From Bacteroidota bacterium (GTDB lineage Bacteria > Bacteroidota > Bacteroidia > Flavobacteriales_D > Sanyastnellaceae), in assembly GCA_027619225.1 (NCBI GenBank), contig JAQCFW010000001.1:62001-126000 (forward strand): a stretch of 64,000 nucleotides of DNA. The letters run 5' to 3'. The position numbers were made by a program, and so were the translations under genes. Below are positions 17,718 to 26,691 of the stretch, piece by piece. The notes under the pieces are model-generated. The model was not told where the DNA came from. It did no database searches and saw only the letters and a program-made list of their open reading frames with translations. The stretch's first letter is position 1; every line of letters begins with the position of its first letter.

Positions 17718-18778
17718 GTTACGTTATTCAAGGCATACAGCACATAGGTATTGCCGCGTCAGACATGGATGCCAGTCTTAAGCTCTACAGAAAGCTATTC
17801 GGATTAGATATACCATTTTTTGACGCTGTTGCTGCTTCTCCGCTTATGGATTCTCACTGCAATGGAGAAACGATTGTAAAGAGAGCCAGCATGGTTTTGA
17901 ATCACCAAGGAGGTGCAGCCGTTGAGGTCATTTCCCCGACTTCATTTAAGCCTCGAGGGCCTATTTTCGAATTAAAGCAAGGAGATCTAGGAATCGGATC
18001 TACGATGGTGAAGACTCCCGACATCAGGAAGATGCATGAACACGTACTCAGCTTGATACCAAATACTTGCGACAAAGAAATGGTGATAGACCCCCTCGGA
18101 AGGCTTACGTTTTTCTTGAGAGATCTCGATGGAAATTTATTCCAAATCTTAGAATCAGACAATTGGTTCACGAGTAACGGCCACCCCAGCGGAGGAATAT
18201 TAGGAGGAACTATCGGAGTTAGTGATATGGAGAACGCTTTAAAACTTTACAGAAACAAACTTGGGTACGATAAAGTACTTTACGATAAAAAGGGTGTGTT
18301 TGAAGATTGGGCTCATTTGCCTGGTGGTGAGCAGAGTTACCACAGGGTTTTGCTAACTCAATCTAATCGTGGAACTGGAGGATTCTCTCAATTGGTGGGT
18401 AGAACATACATAGAGTTAGTTGTCGCACTAGATAGAAAGGGTAGATTTATATTTGAAGACCGAATTTGGGCTGATCAGGGAATCGTTCACCTTGGTTTCG
18501 ATGTGAGGGGAATGAAGGAGCTTGGAAAGGAGTTGCAAAAAGAAGGGTTCGGGTTTCGATGTGATACGGAAAATGCTTTAAATATGGGAGATCATACATC
18601 TGTTCACTGCACATATATAGATGACCCAGACGAATGCTGGATAGAATTTATCGAAGTTCATAAAATACCTATCTTAGAAAAATTTGGTGTTTTTATAAAT
18701 GTGCAAAAAAGAGCTCCATCTAAACCTTTCCCTAAATGGATGCTATTGGCACTGAAATTTAACAGAATTAAAGACTAA
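17714..18778 (+). CDS. Two-domain VOC (glyoxalase-fold) protein
   Basis: 354 residues from the ATG at 17714, which overlaps the previous stop as ATGA. Two vicinal-oxygen-chelate modules are visible. The first (about 6-155) runs from GIQHIGIAASDMDASLKLYRK to FFLRDLDGNLFQILE. The second (about 160-300) runs from GGTIGVSDMENALKLYRNKLGYD to CTYIDDPDECWIEFIE. Such proteins bind a metal and act on small molecules as lyases, dioxygenases or isomerases; the substrate cannot be told. The next gene, a response regulator, starts 1 bp after its stop. Confidence 0.85.
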   Translation: MSYVIQGIQHIGIAASDMDASLKLYRKLFGLDIPFFDAVAASPLMDSHCNGETIVKRASMVLNHQGGAAVEVISPTSFKPRGPIFELKQGDLGIGSTMVKTPDIRKMHEHVLSLIPNTCDKEMVIDPLGRLTFFLRDLDGNLFQILESDNWFTSNGHPSGGILGGTIGVSDMENALKLYRNKLGYDKVLYDKKGVFEDWAHLPGGEQSYHRVLLTQSNRGTGGFSQLVGRTYIELVVALDRKGRFIFEDRIWADQGIVHLGFDVRGMKELGKELQKEGFGFRCDTENALNMGDHTSVHCTYIDDPDECWIEFIEVHKIPILEKFGVFINVQKRAPSKPFPKWMLLALKFNRIKD

Positions 18779-18779
18779 A

Positions 18780-19463
18780 GTGGAAGATGTAAAGAAAATA
18801 CTTTTGGTAGATGATGAAAGAGACATCCTAGATTTCCTGTCCTACAACCTAGAGAACGCAGGGTACGAAGTTCGAGTAGCACAAAATGGTCTAGAGGGAG
18901 TGAAGGTCGCTCAGGAATTTCTTCCCGATTTAATACTTTTAGACATGATGATGCCCGAAATGGATGGGGTACAAACGTGTGAAGAAATACGAAACTTAGA
19001 TACAAAAAAAGAAATAGTGGTCGCATTTCTCACAGCAAGGGGCGAAGACTACAGCCAAATAGCAGGCTTCGATGCCGGAGCTGACGACTACATTCTTAAG
19101 CCTATAAAGCCTAAGGTCCTTATGAGCAGGATTAAAGCTTTGTTAAAGCGAGCCGTAAAAACAGAAGAGACAGAAGAAGGGATTATAAAAGCTGGACCTC
19201 TAAAAATAGACTTAAAAAAGCACATCATCTTTTTCGGGGATCTAGAAGTTAATCTTCCGAAGAAAGAATTTAAACTCTTGACGTTGCTTTGTAAAAACAC
19301 GGGTGAAGTACAGACTCGAGAAGAGATCATGGATCAGGTTTGGGGTACAGAAGTTGTGGTAGGAGATCGAACGATAGACGTCCACATCCGCAAGTTGAGA
19401 GAGAAATTAGGCGAAGAGCTTATCACCACCATCAAGGGCGTTGGTTATAAATTTAACGGGTAA
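18780..19463 (+). CDS. OmpR/PhoB-family response regulator
   Basis: 227 residues starting with GTG at 18780. Receiver domain: acidic pair DD near residues 11-12, phospho-acceptor Asp55 in LILLDMMMPEMDG, the Thr of FLTARGEDYSQ near 85 and conserved Lys107 in YILKPIKPK. The C-terminal winged helix (about 140-227) shows LPKKEFKLLTLL, VVGDRTIDVHIRKLREKLG and IKGVGYKF. It closely resembles the PhoB-like regulator paired with a PhoR-like kinase in Flavobacteriia. The kinase gene follows after 2 bp. It likely binds DNA when phosphorylated; target genes are not visible here. Confidence 0.92.
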   Translation: MEDVKKILLVDDERDILDFLSYNLENAGYEVRVAQNGLEGVKVAQEFLPDLILLDMMMPEMDGVQTCEEIRNLDTKKEIVVAFLTARGEDYSQIAGFDAGADDYILKPIKPKVLMSRIKALLKRAVKTEETEEGIIKAGPLKIDLKKHIIFFGDLEVNLPKKEFKLLTLLCKNTGEVQTREEIMDQVWGTEVVVGDRTIDVHIRKLREKLGEELITTIKGVGYKFNG

Positions 19464-19465
19464 TT

Positions 19466-20521
19466 TTGAGTCAAGTAGAGCGCACCCCAAAAGATGTAGC
19501 GAGGCAATCATCTATTTTTATTGGCGTTATGGGCGCTTTGGCTACGGTTGCTGTATTGTGGCTCACTGAAGCATTCGAGCTGTGGGCAGTAGCGATTGTA
19601 GTGGGGGTTATTCTTGAGGAAATTAGCTATTTCGTGATTTACAGTGCCGTTGAAAAATTTATCGACCACAGGATTAAAGTTCTTTACAAGACCATTAGTA
19701 AAATCAAGGGTGGTGATGAGCAGTCAATAAATATGGATGAAGACGTCGTAGAAACTGCAAATCAAGATGTGATGGAGTGGGCTGAAGACCAAATTAAAGA
19801 AATAACTCTCCTACGTGAAACCGACTCCTTCAGAAAAGACTTCATCGGAAACTTAGCGCACGAGCTCAAAACTCCTTTATTTAACATTCAGGGATTTATC
19901 CTAACCCTGCTCGAGGTCGGCTTAGATGATCCTGAATTAAATCGTAAATTTTTATCCAAAGCAGAGAAGAATATCGATAGGATGACGGGGCTACTAGAAG
20001 ACTTAGATAGTATTTCTAAAATCGAATCTGGGGTGATGACCATCGATCCAGAGCCCGTAAATATCGTGGAGTTAAGCAACGACATCGTAGATAACCTCGA
20101 ACGCAAAGCAAAGGACGCTAACGTTAATTTAAAAGTTAGATATACCGAGGATTTTATTGTCCTATGTGATCATCTGAAAATACAGCAGGTTCTCTCTAAC
20201 CTTCTTGTTAACTCCATCAATTATGGGAAGAAGGGAGGGAAGACGATGGTGAGGTTTTACGATATGGGAGAGAATATTCTAATCGAAGTGGCAGACGACG
20301 GCATAGGAATCAAAGAAGAAGACCTACTCCGAATATACGAGAGGTTCTACCGAGTCGATAAAAGTCGCTCCCGTCACGCAGGTGGTTCCGGTCTCGGACT
20401 GGCGATCGTAAAGCACATCGTAGAAGCCCACGGAGGAAATCTTCACGTAAGATCTACATTCGGGGAAGGCACGACGTTCAGTTTTACGCTAAAGAAAGGT
20501 TTAAGTAGTTTAAAAACTTAA
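19466..20521 (+). CDS. Membrane sensor histidine kinase (PhoR-like)
   Basis: 351 residues from a TTG start at 19466, 2 bp after the regulator's stop; no closer ATG retains the first membrane helix. Two N-terminal transmembrane segments lie at about 15-33 and 38-62 with almost no periplasmic loop. A cytoplasmic linker follows, then HisKA with the phospho-acceptor His near residue 132 in GNLAHELKTPL. The HATPase domain shows the N box (VLSNLLVNSINYGK), G1 (VADDGIGI), F box (ERFYRVDKSRSR) and G2 (GGSGLGLAIVKHIVEAHGG). Lack of a sensor loop suggests it senses the membrane or a partner protein, such as a nearby transporter (inference). Confidence 0.92.
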   Translation: MSQVERTPKDVARQSSIFIGVMGALATVAVLWLTEAFELWAVAIVVGVILEEISYFVIYSAVEKFIDHRIKVLYKTISKIKGGDEQSINMDEDVVETANQDVMEWAEDQIKEITLLRETDSFRKDFIGNLAHELKTPLFNIQGFILTLLEVGLDDPELNRKFLSKAEKNIDRMTGLLEDLDSISKIESGVMTIDPEPVNIVELSNDIVDNLERKAKDANVNLKVRYTEDFIVLCDHLKIQQVLSNLLVNSINYGKKGGKTMVRFYDMGENILIEVADDGIGIKEEDLLRIYERFYRVDKSRSRHAGGSGLGLAIVKHIVEAHGGNLHVRSTFGEGTTFSFTLKKGLSSLKT

Positions 20522-20607
20522 CATTACGTTAACCTTGGAATTGGTTTAGCACAAGTAATCTTAACGGAACTTGCGCTGAAATTAACAGTTCATATAAAAG
20601 GTAAGAC

Positions 20608-21696
20608 ATGGTAGCTTTATTTACAACCATCGGTTTCATCCTCGCAGGATACTCAGTGATCGCTAACGACAGTGTTCAAACTTTAGGGACTTGGATCGCC
20701 TCAAATAGAGAACGGTTTAAATGGTGGCAGCTTTGGATTGCAGCTTCTAGCGTGCTTATTGTTACGTTAGTTTACGGATGGTACACCGGAGATGGGGACA
20801 TTTCTTTTGGTCGACTCACAAAAATTCCATACATAGAACCACAATGGTACCACGCCATGGCACCTCTCGCTTTGGTAGTCCTCACGCGGAAAGGAATCCC
20901 TGTTTCTACATCATTCCTTGTTCTCTCAGCATTCGCATCCACTTTCGTTCTCGAAAAAATGCTCATTAAAAGCATGCTGGGCTATGGACTGGCTGCAATC
21001 GTTGCGTATGTCCTGTGGCTTGTTGTGGCGCGTTTGATCGATGAGAAAGAAGACATCAGTGAAAAATACAAACCTTTCTGGAGAACATTCCAGTGGTTCA
21101 GTACAGGTTTCCTATGGTACACATGGCTGTCGCATGATGTAGCCAACATTGCCGTATTCCTCCCCCGCCAAATAGAGGGATGGCAACTCGTACTCATTCT
21201 TGTCTTTTTCGTCGCTGGTTTGGCAAATATTTTCTATAGTAGAGGAGGTAAAATTCAGCAAATCGTTCTCGATAAACAGAGTACAAAATACGTGAGATCT
21301 GCAACGTTAATTGACCTTGCATATGCTTTCCTTTTGCTTTATTTCAAACAAATGAACCAAATCCCTATGTCTACAACATGGGTGTTTGTGGGTCTTCTTT
21401 GTGGTCGTGAGCTTGCGCTTAATACGGGACTCACAAAAAAGGGCAACATTAAAATGATTTTCCCTATTGTGGCCAAGGATTTCCTCAAGCTCATGGTGGG
21501 ACTGATAGTGAGTGTGACAATCGTACTCTTGATCCACTACGGAACAGACCAAAAAGAATTAAATCAAGCGGCTGCTGATCAATTAGAATTAACCAAATCT
21601 AATGAAAGCGAAATGCTTGACAATGAATCAGAAGTGGCGACTCAAGATTCAGTGAAATATAATCCTGTAGAAACACCCGATACTATACAAGAATAA
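20608..21696 (+). CDS. Divergent PiT-like (inorganic phosphate transporter type) membrane protein
   Basis: 362 residues, mostly hydrophobic, with about ten membrane segments in two halves. Each half carries a degraded form of the two PiT signatures. The first half has YSVIANDSVQTLGTW near residue 18 (compare the GxNDxxNxxGT motif) and KGIPVSTSF near 97. The second half has WLSHDVANIAVFL near 175 and NQIPMSTTWVFVGLLCG near 248. A Ser/Asp/Glu-rich tail of about 45 residues ends the protein. I infer a PiT-fold permease; the substrate may be phosphate or a related oxyanion. Upstream is the PhoB/PhoR-like pair and immediately downstream an arsenite exporter. The 86-bp gap before the ATG holds no recognisable Pho box. 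Confidence 0.6.
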   Translation: MVALFTTIGFILAGYSVIANDSVQTLGTWIASNRERFKWWQLWIAASSVLIVTLVYGWYTGDGDISFGRLTKIPYIEPQWYHAMAPLALVVLTRKGIPVSTSFLVLSAFASTFVLEKMLIKSMLGYGLAAIVAYVLWLVVARLIDEKEDISEKYKPFWRTFQWFSTGFLWYTWLSHDVANIAVFLPRQIEGWQLVLILVFFVAGLANIFYSRGGKIQQIVLDKQSTKYVRSATLIDLAYAFLLLYFKQMNQIPMSTTWVFVGLLCGRELALNTGLTKKGNIKMIFPIVAKDFLKLMVGLIVSVTIVLLIHYGTDQKELNQAAADQLELTKSNESEMLDNESEVATQDSVKYNPVETPDTIQE

Positions 21697-21697
21697 A

Positions 21698-22711
21698 TTG
21701 AAGAGACTCGGATTTCTAGATAGATATCTTACTCTTTGGATATTCCTTGCCATGGCGGTGGGAATAGTACTTGGCGCGTTTCTTCCAGGCGTCTCTGAAA
21801 CGATAGAGAGCATTCAGTTTAAGGGCGTCAACATCCCTATCGCAATAGGCCTAATCGTGATGATGTACCCGCCACTTGCGAAGGTGGATTACCGAACCCT
21901 GCCGGAAGTCCTAAAGGATAAAAAGCTTCTCTCACTTTCCCTCATTCTCAACTGGGTTGTAGGCCCACTTTTCATGTTCTTCCTCGCGGCCTTTTTCTTA
22001 GGCGACAGACCAGAACTCATGACTGGAGTGGTGCTTATCGGGCTGGCGAGATGCATCGCAATGGTGCTTGTTTGGAATGACCTGGCTGACGGAGACAGCA
22101 CCTATGGGGCAGCATTGGTAGCACTTAACTCTCTTTTCCAAGTCTTCACATTCAGTTTTTATGCGTGGTTCTTTTTGACCATTTTACCAACTTGGATAGG
22201 CTTGGGAAGTATTCTTGTTGACGTCCCATTCACGATGGTCGCAACGAACGTGGGCATCTATTTAGGCATTCCCTTTGTCCTTGGGATTGGAGGCCGAGTG
22301 GTTCTTATACGTTTAAAAGGATTGTCATGGTATACTGACACGTACCTCCCACGTATCGGACCGCTCACTTTAGTTTCACTACTGTTCACAATCGTTTTGA
22401 TGTTCAGTCTTCAGGGCGCTCGGATTTTAGACCAAACCTCTGATGTACTTCTCGTCTCAATTCCCCTCCTCCTCTACTTCTTCGGAATGTGGATCTTAAG
22501 CTATTTCACAGGCGTCAAGCTCGGGGTTGACAAGCCTCGAAATCGCGCTGTAGCTTTTACTGCAGCAGGGAACAACTTCGAACTTGCCATCGCGGTAGCA
22601 ATTGGAGTCTTCGGGCTTCACTCCTCAGAAGCTTTCGTGGGGGTTATAGGACCTCTCATCGAAGTCCCTGCCCTTCTACTTCTCGTCCAACTTTCACGTC
22701 GCCTAACATAA
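21698..22711 (+). CDS. ACR3-family arsenite efflux permease
   Basis: 337 residues from a TTG at 21698, 1 bp after the preceding stop; MKRLGFLDRYLTLWIFLAM matches the usual ACR3 beginning. About ten transmembrane helices. The family signature GLARCIAMVLVWNDLADGD near residues 108-126 contains the essential Cys of helix 4. A second conserved stretch, TAAGNNFELAIAVAIGVFG, is near 285. ACR3 exports arsenite or antimonite driven by the proton gradient. No arsR repressor or arsC reductase is adjacent; instead it sits behind the PiT-like gene and the two-component system. It is convergent with the MBL hydrolase gene. Confidence 0.9.
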   Translation: MKRLGFLDRYLTLWIFLAMAVGIVLGAFLPGVSETIESIQFKGVNIPIAIGLIVMMYPPLAKVDYRTLPEVLKDKKLLSLSLILNWVVGPLFMFFLAAFFLGDRPELMTGVVLIGLARCIAMVLVWNDLADGDSTYGAALVALNSLFQVFTFSFYAWFFLTILPTWIGLGSILVDVPFTMVATNVGIYLGIPFVLGIGGRVVLIRLKGLSWYTDTYLPRIGPLTLVSLLFTIVLMFSLQGARILDQTSDVLLVSIPLLLYFFGMWILSYFTGVKLGVDKPRNRAVAFTAAGNNFELAIAVAIGVFGLHSSEAFVGVIGPLIEVPALLLLVQLSRRLT

Positions 22712-22719
22712 TCGCGCTT

Positions 22720-23388
22720 TTAGCGCTGAAGCATTCCCGTGCCTGCACCATTGACAAATGGGTTAGTACTCTTTTCCTTTCCTATAGTAGTCGACCCTCC
22801 ATGACCTGGGTGAATCGTATAATCATCACTTAGAGAATACAACTGCTCCTCTATGTTCTTTGCAAGTATATCGGGATCTCCGCCTGGCAAGTCCGTCCTT
22901 CCAATACTACCAGAGAATAGCACGTCTCCCCCCACCACGAACTTCGATTTGTGACACACAAACACGACGTGACCAATGCTATGGCCAGGCGCACATCTAA
23001 TTTCGAGTTCGATGCTCCCACATTCTATCGTAGATCCGTGCTCGCCTAAATCCTCCCCTCTCTCCGGAAGTGTATCTAAAGAAATTCCATATAGTTGTGC
23101 TGAAAGAGGAGCCTGCACCCATGTCTGCTCGTCCGTGGGATGCAACCTGGGCCCACAACCATATTTCTGTTTAATCCAACTTGTTCCCATCACGTGATCT
23201 AAATGCGCGTGGGTAAGAAGGCACTGAACCACAACGACTCCCAGCCTTTCACAAGTCCTCTCAAACGATTCTCTCTCCTGAGTCGAGTTCATTCCTGGGT
23301 CGAATACCGTCGCCTCACCATTTCCGTGATCGAGTAAATATGTTTGTTCTGAAAAAGCATTGAAAGCAAAAGAGTGAAGTCTATTCAT
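22720..23388 (-). CDS. Metallo-beta-lactamase-fold hydrolase (glyoxalase II-like)
   Basis: 222 residues from the ATG at 23388 (MNRLHSFAFNAFSEQTYLL). A longer frame would reach into the start region of the divergent gene. Metal-binding THAHLDHV near residue 55, CAPGHSIGHVVFVC with a further His, GGDVLFSGSIGRTDLPGG and the final IHPGHGGSTTIG are all typical of MBL hydrolases of the hydroxyacylglutathione-hydrolase type. Substrate is uncertain: many Bacteroidota lack glutathione, so another thioester is likely. The start is 35 bp from the divergent large gene. Confidence 0.88.
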   Translation of the reverse strand: MNRLHSFAFNAFSEQTYLLDHGNGEATVFDPGMNSTQERESFERTCERLGVVVVQCLLTHAHLDHVMGTSWIKQKYGCGPRLHPTDEQTWVQAPLSAQLYGISLDTLPERGEDLGEHGSTIECGSIELEIRCAPGHSIGHVVFVCHKSKFVVGGDVLFSGSIGRTDLPGGDPDILAKNIEEQLYSLSDDYTIHPGHGGSTTIGKEKSTNPFVNGAGTGMLQR

Positions 23389-23423
23389 GCGGTAAAAATA
23401 CTTTAGCGTAGATTCGTAAGAGA

Positions 23424-26400
23424 ATGCGCCACAGAGAAATATTATATTCAATATCGCTGCTCTTAACTGGGATGTTTTTATGCGGAAATAGTGTAAATGC
23501 GCAGTTTTACGACGGACTTCAAGTAGAGTTCGGAAAGAACAGGGTTCAGTATCGGGATTTTGTTTGGCAATATCACACTGAAGGGAACTTTGAAATTTAC
23601 TATTATCAAGGAGGTAAAGAACTTGTAGGGGTTATTGCGGGAATAGTAAATTCTTCTGCGCAAGATTTAAAGCCGTATTTCGGCAGCCCATTAGAAGGCC
23701 CGATTCAAATTCTTGTCTATAACAATATTGCCGAATTTAGACAAAGCAACATGGGTGTGTTTAATGGTGATTCCGAGAATGACAATATTGGGGGAACTGC
23801 AAAAATTATAGGGAATAAACTGTTTATTTATGGTACTGGAGATCGCAGGCGATTGGAGCAAGATTTAAAAGAAGGATTGGCAAGAATTGCTTTACACCAA
23901 ACCTTATATCGTGGAGATTGGCAGGACGCACTAAGAAATTCGAGTATGCTTCAAATTCCGGATTGGTTTGAGGAAGGGCTGGTGAATTACATTTCGACAA
24001 ATAAAACCGCGGAAGCCAAGGTGCACATATTCGACTCAGCGAGATCTAGGGCTCTCGCTACAATAGACAGAAGCGAAGGAACTGAAGCGGGGGAGCTTGG
24101 AGGGGCAGTTTGGGATTATGTAGCTGATGTTTATGGCATCCCGGCCATTGCAAATGTGATCTACATGGTTAGGGTAAGTCGAAGTGTCGAAGGCGGATTT
24201 AGATTTGCGACTGGCCTTGGGCTAAAGGACTTATTGTCTGAAGTGATTAATTATCACTTAACGGGAACACCTAAACTTTACGGTGAATTACTACCATCTA
24301 ATACTGGAAGAAAAAATCACAAAATAGCGTTAAAAAATGGAGGTAATCTCGGTTTTACTTTGAGGAAACGTTATGACTACTTGTGCTTTAGCCACTCTCC
24401 AGATGGAGAGACCATTGCGTTTATTACTGATGAGAGAGGACAGTGGAGGGTTTGGACATACAACATAAACGATGATAAAATTGAGCGACGGGCACAACAT
24501 GGGCATAAATTAGATTTAATTAAAAGTAGCTTAACGCCCACAATAGCGTGGCACCCAAACGGGGAACAGTTCACGTACGCCATTGTAAAAAAAGGCCAAC
24601 CCGTGCTAGTCACAGTGAGGTTAGGTGAGAAACCCGTAGAAAAAGAACTTTTTAAAATAGATGAGGTTTTGTCCATGGATTACTCACCCGATGGGAGGAG
24701 CATCGTATTCTCTGGCATGTCTAATGGAAGGTCAGACCTTTACATCTACAGAGTGATTGGTAATTTACAGGAGCCTTTGTGGAGAGATCGGTTTGATGAT
24801 TTACACCCCAGGTACACGAAAGATGGTAGGTCGATTATTTTTTCATCAAACAGGCCGGATTCCAAGCTTCGGGAGGACAGAGAGAACATTCCGTTTAATT
24901 CGAATTTAGACTTGTTTATCTACCACATCGATGAAGAAATGATGCCTATTGAGCAATTGGTAAACACACCGCTAATTGATGAGAGATACCCTGTGCCACT
25001 TCGAGGACAGGAATTTGTTTATTTATCCGAGTTTGAAGATGGCAGCCAAGAAATGAACTGGGGTTGGGCTGACAGCACAATTCTCAGCATAGACACGATA
25101 ATTAGGTACAGAACATTCTTTGACACTCGTGTGATCTCAAAATTAGATATTCCCGTTTTAAATTTTAGCTGTGACACCGCAAGTGGGTTTTGCTACGGAA
25201 ACACTTATACAATGCGTCATTTATTTCGAGCTGATCTGGGCAGGGTTCCAGAAACTAAGCAAAGAACTTCTAATCAATTTGAATTGACAGAGGGTGGTTT
25301 TGACGCGAATCATGGCGGGGGATTTATTGCCCCCAATTGGTCTATTTTATATTCTAAAACGGAAGTGGATATTAGAAATTACAGATTTAAATTTGAAGAA
25401 CAAGAGAAAGAAAAGTCTGATGGAAAGCTGCCTGAAATAGATAAAGCGCCTCAAGTTATTGAAAGATCTGTCAAGATTACACCTAGCAACTATAGACTCA
25501 ATTTTTCTCTCCAAAAATTACAGAGTCAAGTGAGTAACGCCTTTGGATCTCAATTTTACAGAGCCTATGACGGAACAACATCATTCCAACCTGGTTTAGG
25601 TAATGCTACTGAGATTCGAATTAGCGATCTTTTCGACGACAAGCACATTGTCGCAGGATTTAACATCCCCGCAAACTTGAATAACAGTCTTATAGGGATT
25701 TCTTATTTCGACCTATCCCAAAAGATTGACCGAATGTTTTCCTTCCAGAGACAGGGCACTACAAGTTTCGATCCTCTCAGTTATACATTGGTTGAATCAC
25801 AATCACATTTCGCGCGCTACAAACTCACTTATCCCATCGATGAGGTGAATAGCATAAGGGCTGGAGCGGGGATACGCTTAGATAGGGCTGTAATTCAAGG
25901 TACTGAAATGTTCAGTTTAACTGCTCCGAATAGATGGACAGACCAAATTGGCTTTAACATTTCCTTCGTGCATGATGACACTCGCAATCCCGCATTGAAT
26001 ATTAGAGAAGGATTGAGAGCTAAGGTTTGGGCTGAATACTACTTAGACGGATTTAATGCCAGTTTCGGCACAATAGGATTCGACATCCGGAAATACTTTA
26101 AAATTTACGCCAATTCAATCTTTGCGTTTAGGGCGGCAGGAGACTGGTCAATAGGCGAATTGAAATTATTACATTTACTTGGAGGAATGGACAATAGCCT
26201 TTCGTTTTCGAACAATTACGGCACCCCTGTCGACCAATCTCAATCATATGCCTACCAAGCGAGTATCACTCCTATGCGAGGCTTTGCAAACAACGCAAGG
26301 AATGGCTCAAACGCAGCGGTTTTTAATGCTGAATTAAGAGTCCCTGTTTGGAGTACCCTTTTTGCAGAACCCGCAAAAACAGATTTTATTAGAAACTTTC

Positions 26401-26666
26401 AACTCATAGGTTTTGCAGATATCGGATCTGCTTGGACAGGCATACATCCATATTCAGAAGAAAATACCTTTAACTCGACAACCATAGAGAACAATCCCAT
26501 CACAGTCATCATTGAGAACAACAGAGATCCTATTATTTATGACTTCGGATATGGAATACGCTCTCGTGTTATGGGGTATTGGGTTGCTGCTGATTGGGGT
26601 TGGGGAATTGATGACGGGAGAGTTTTACCCAGAAAATTCACTTTGAGTTTAAATTTCGATTTCTAA
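23424..26666 (+). CDS. Large TolB-like/BamA-like outer-membrane protein with degenerate peptidase-MA-like domain
   Basis: 1080 residues with a signal peptide (about 1-27, ending VNAQ). Three parts follow. First, residues 30-270 resemble the peptidase MA-like region that precedes a propeller in this family; PDWFEEGLVNYIS is kept but the expected HExxH is not seen (EGLARIALHQ occupies that place). Second, a TolB-type propeller at about 300-560 has repeats such as SHSPDGETIAFI, DYSPDGRSIVFSG and YTKDGRSIIFSS. Third, a C-terminal barrel at about 740-1080 resembles the bacterial surface antigen domain and ends in Phe (SLNFDF). It is probably an outer-membrane protein with a periplasmic propeller. 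Its partner or cargo is unknown. Confidence 0.8.
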   Translation: MRHREILYSISLLLTGMFLCGNSVNAQFYDGLQVEFGKNRVQYRDFVWQYHTEGNFEIYYYQGGKELVGVIAGIVNSSAQDLKPYFGSPLEGPIQILVYNNIAEFRQSNMGVFNGDSENDNIGGTAKIIGNKLFIYGTGDRRRLEQDLKEGLARIALHQTLYRGDWQDALRNSSMLQIPDWFEEGLVNYISTNKTAEAKVHIFDSARSRALATIDRSEGTEAGELGGAVWDYVADVYGIPAIANVIYMVRVSRSVEGGFRFATGLGLKDLLSEVINYHLTGTPKLYGELLPSNTGRKNHKIALKNGGNLGFTLRKRYDYLCFSHSPDGETIAFITDERGQWRVWTYNINDDKIERRAQHGHKLDLIKSSLTPTIAWHPNGEQFTYAIVKKGQPVLVTVRLGEKPVEKELFKIDEVLSMDYSPDGRSIVFSGMSNGRSDLYIYRVIGNLQEPLWRDRFDDLHPRYTKDGRSIIFSSNRPDSKLREDRENIPFNSNLDLFIYHIDEEMMPIEQLVNTPLIDERYPVPLRGQEFVYLSEFEDGSQEMNWGWADSTILSIDTIIRYRTFFDTRVISKLDIPVLNFSCDTASGFCYGNTYTMRHLFRADLGRVPETKQRTSNQFELTEGGFDANHGGGFIAPNWSILYSKTEVDIRNYRFKFEEQEKEKSDGKLPEIDKAPQVIERSVKITPSNYRLNFSLQKLQSQVSNAFGSQFYRAYDGTTSFQPGLGNATEIRISDLFDDKHIVAGFNIPANLNNSLIGISYFDLSQKIDRMFSFQRQGTTSFDPLSYTLVESQSHFARYKLTYPIDEVNSIRAGAGIRLDRAVIQGTEMFSLTAPNRWTDQIGFNISFVHDDTRNPALNIREGLRAKVWAEYYLDGFNASFGTIGFDIRKYFKIYANSIFAFRAAGDWSIGELKLLHLLGGMDNSLSFSNNYGTPVDQSQSYAYQASITPMRGFANNARNGSNAAVFNAELRVPVWSTLFAEPAKTDFIRNFQLIGFADIGSAWTGIHPYSEENTFNSTTIENNPITVIIENNRDPIIYDFGYGIRSRVMGYWVAADWGWGIDDGRVLPRKFTLSLNFDF

Positions 26667-26678
26667 AATTCATTGTTA

Positions 26679-26686
26679 TAACTTTT
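26679..26686 (+). promoter_or_regulatory. -7-like box very close to the TauE start
   Basis: TAACTTTT (one mismatch to TAnnTTTG), followed by five bases and the ATG at 26692. If used, transcription would start at or next to the start codon. Confidence 0.3.
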
Positions 26687-26691
26687 CCGAC

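Noticed and set aside
20522-20607. TTAAC-like repeats before the PiT-like gene as a Pho box
   Set aside because: TTAAC/TTAGC elements at 20529, 20546 and 20561 have unequal spacing (17 and 15 bp) and do not fit the 11-bp helical repeat of known Pho boxes.
22714-22726. Hairpin GCGCT-TTT-AGCGC between the ACR3 and MBL genes as a terminator
   Set aside because: Stem of only 5 bp, overlapping the stop codon of the MBL gene, and no T-run on either strand. Too weak to call.
23389-23451. Longer N-terminus for the MBL hydrolase
   Set aside because: The extra 21 residues would run over the start of the divergent 1080-residue gene and show no family similarity.
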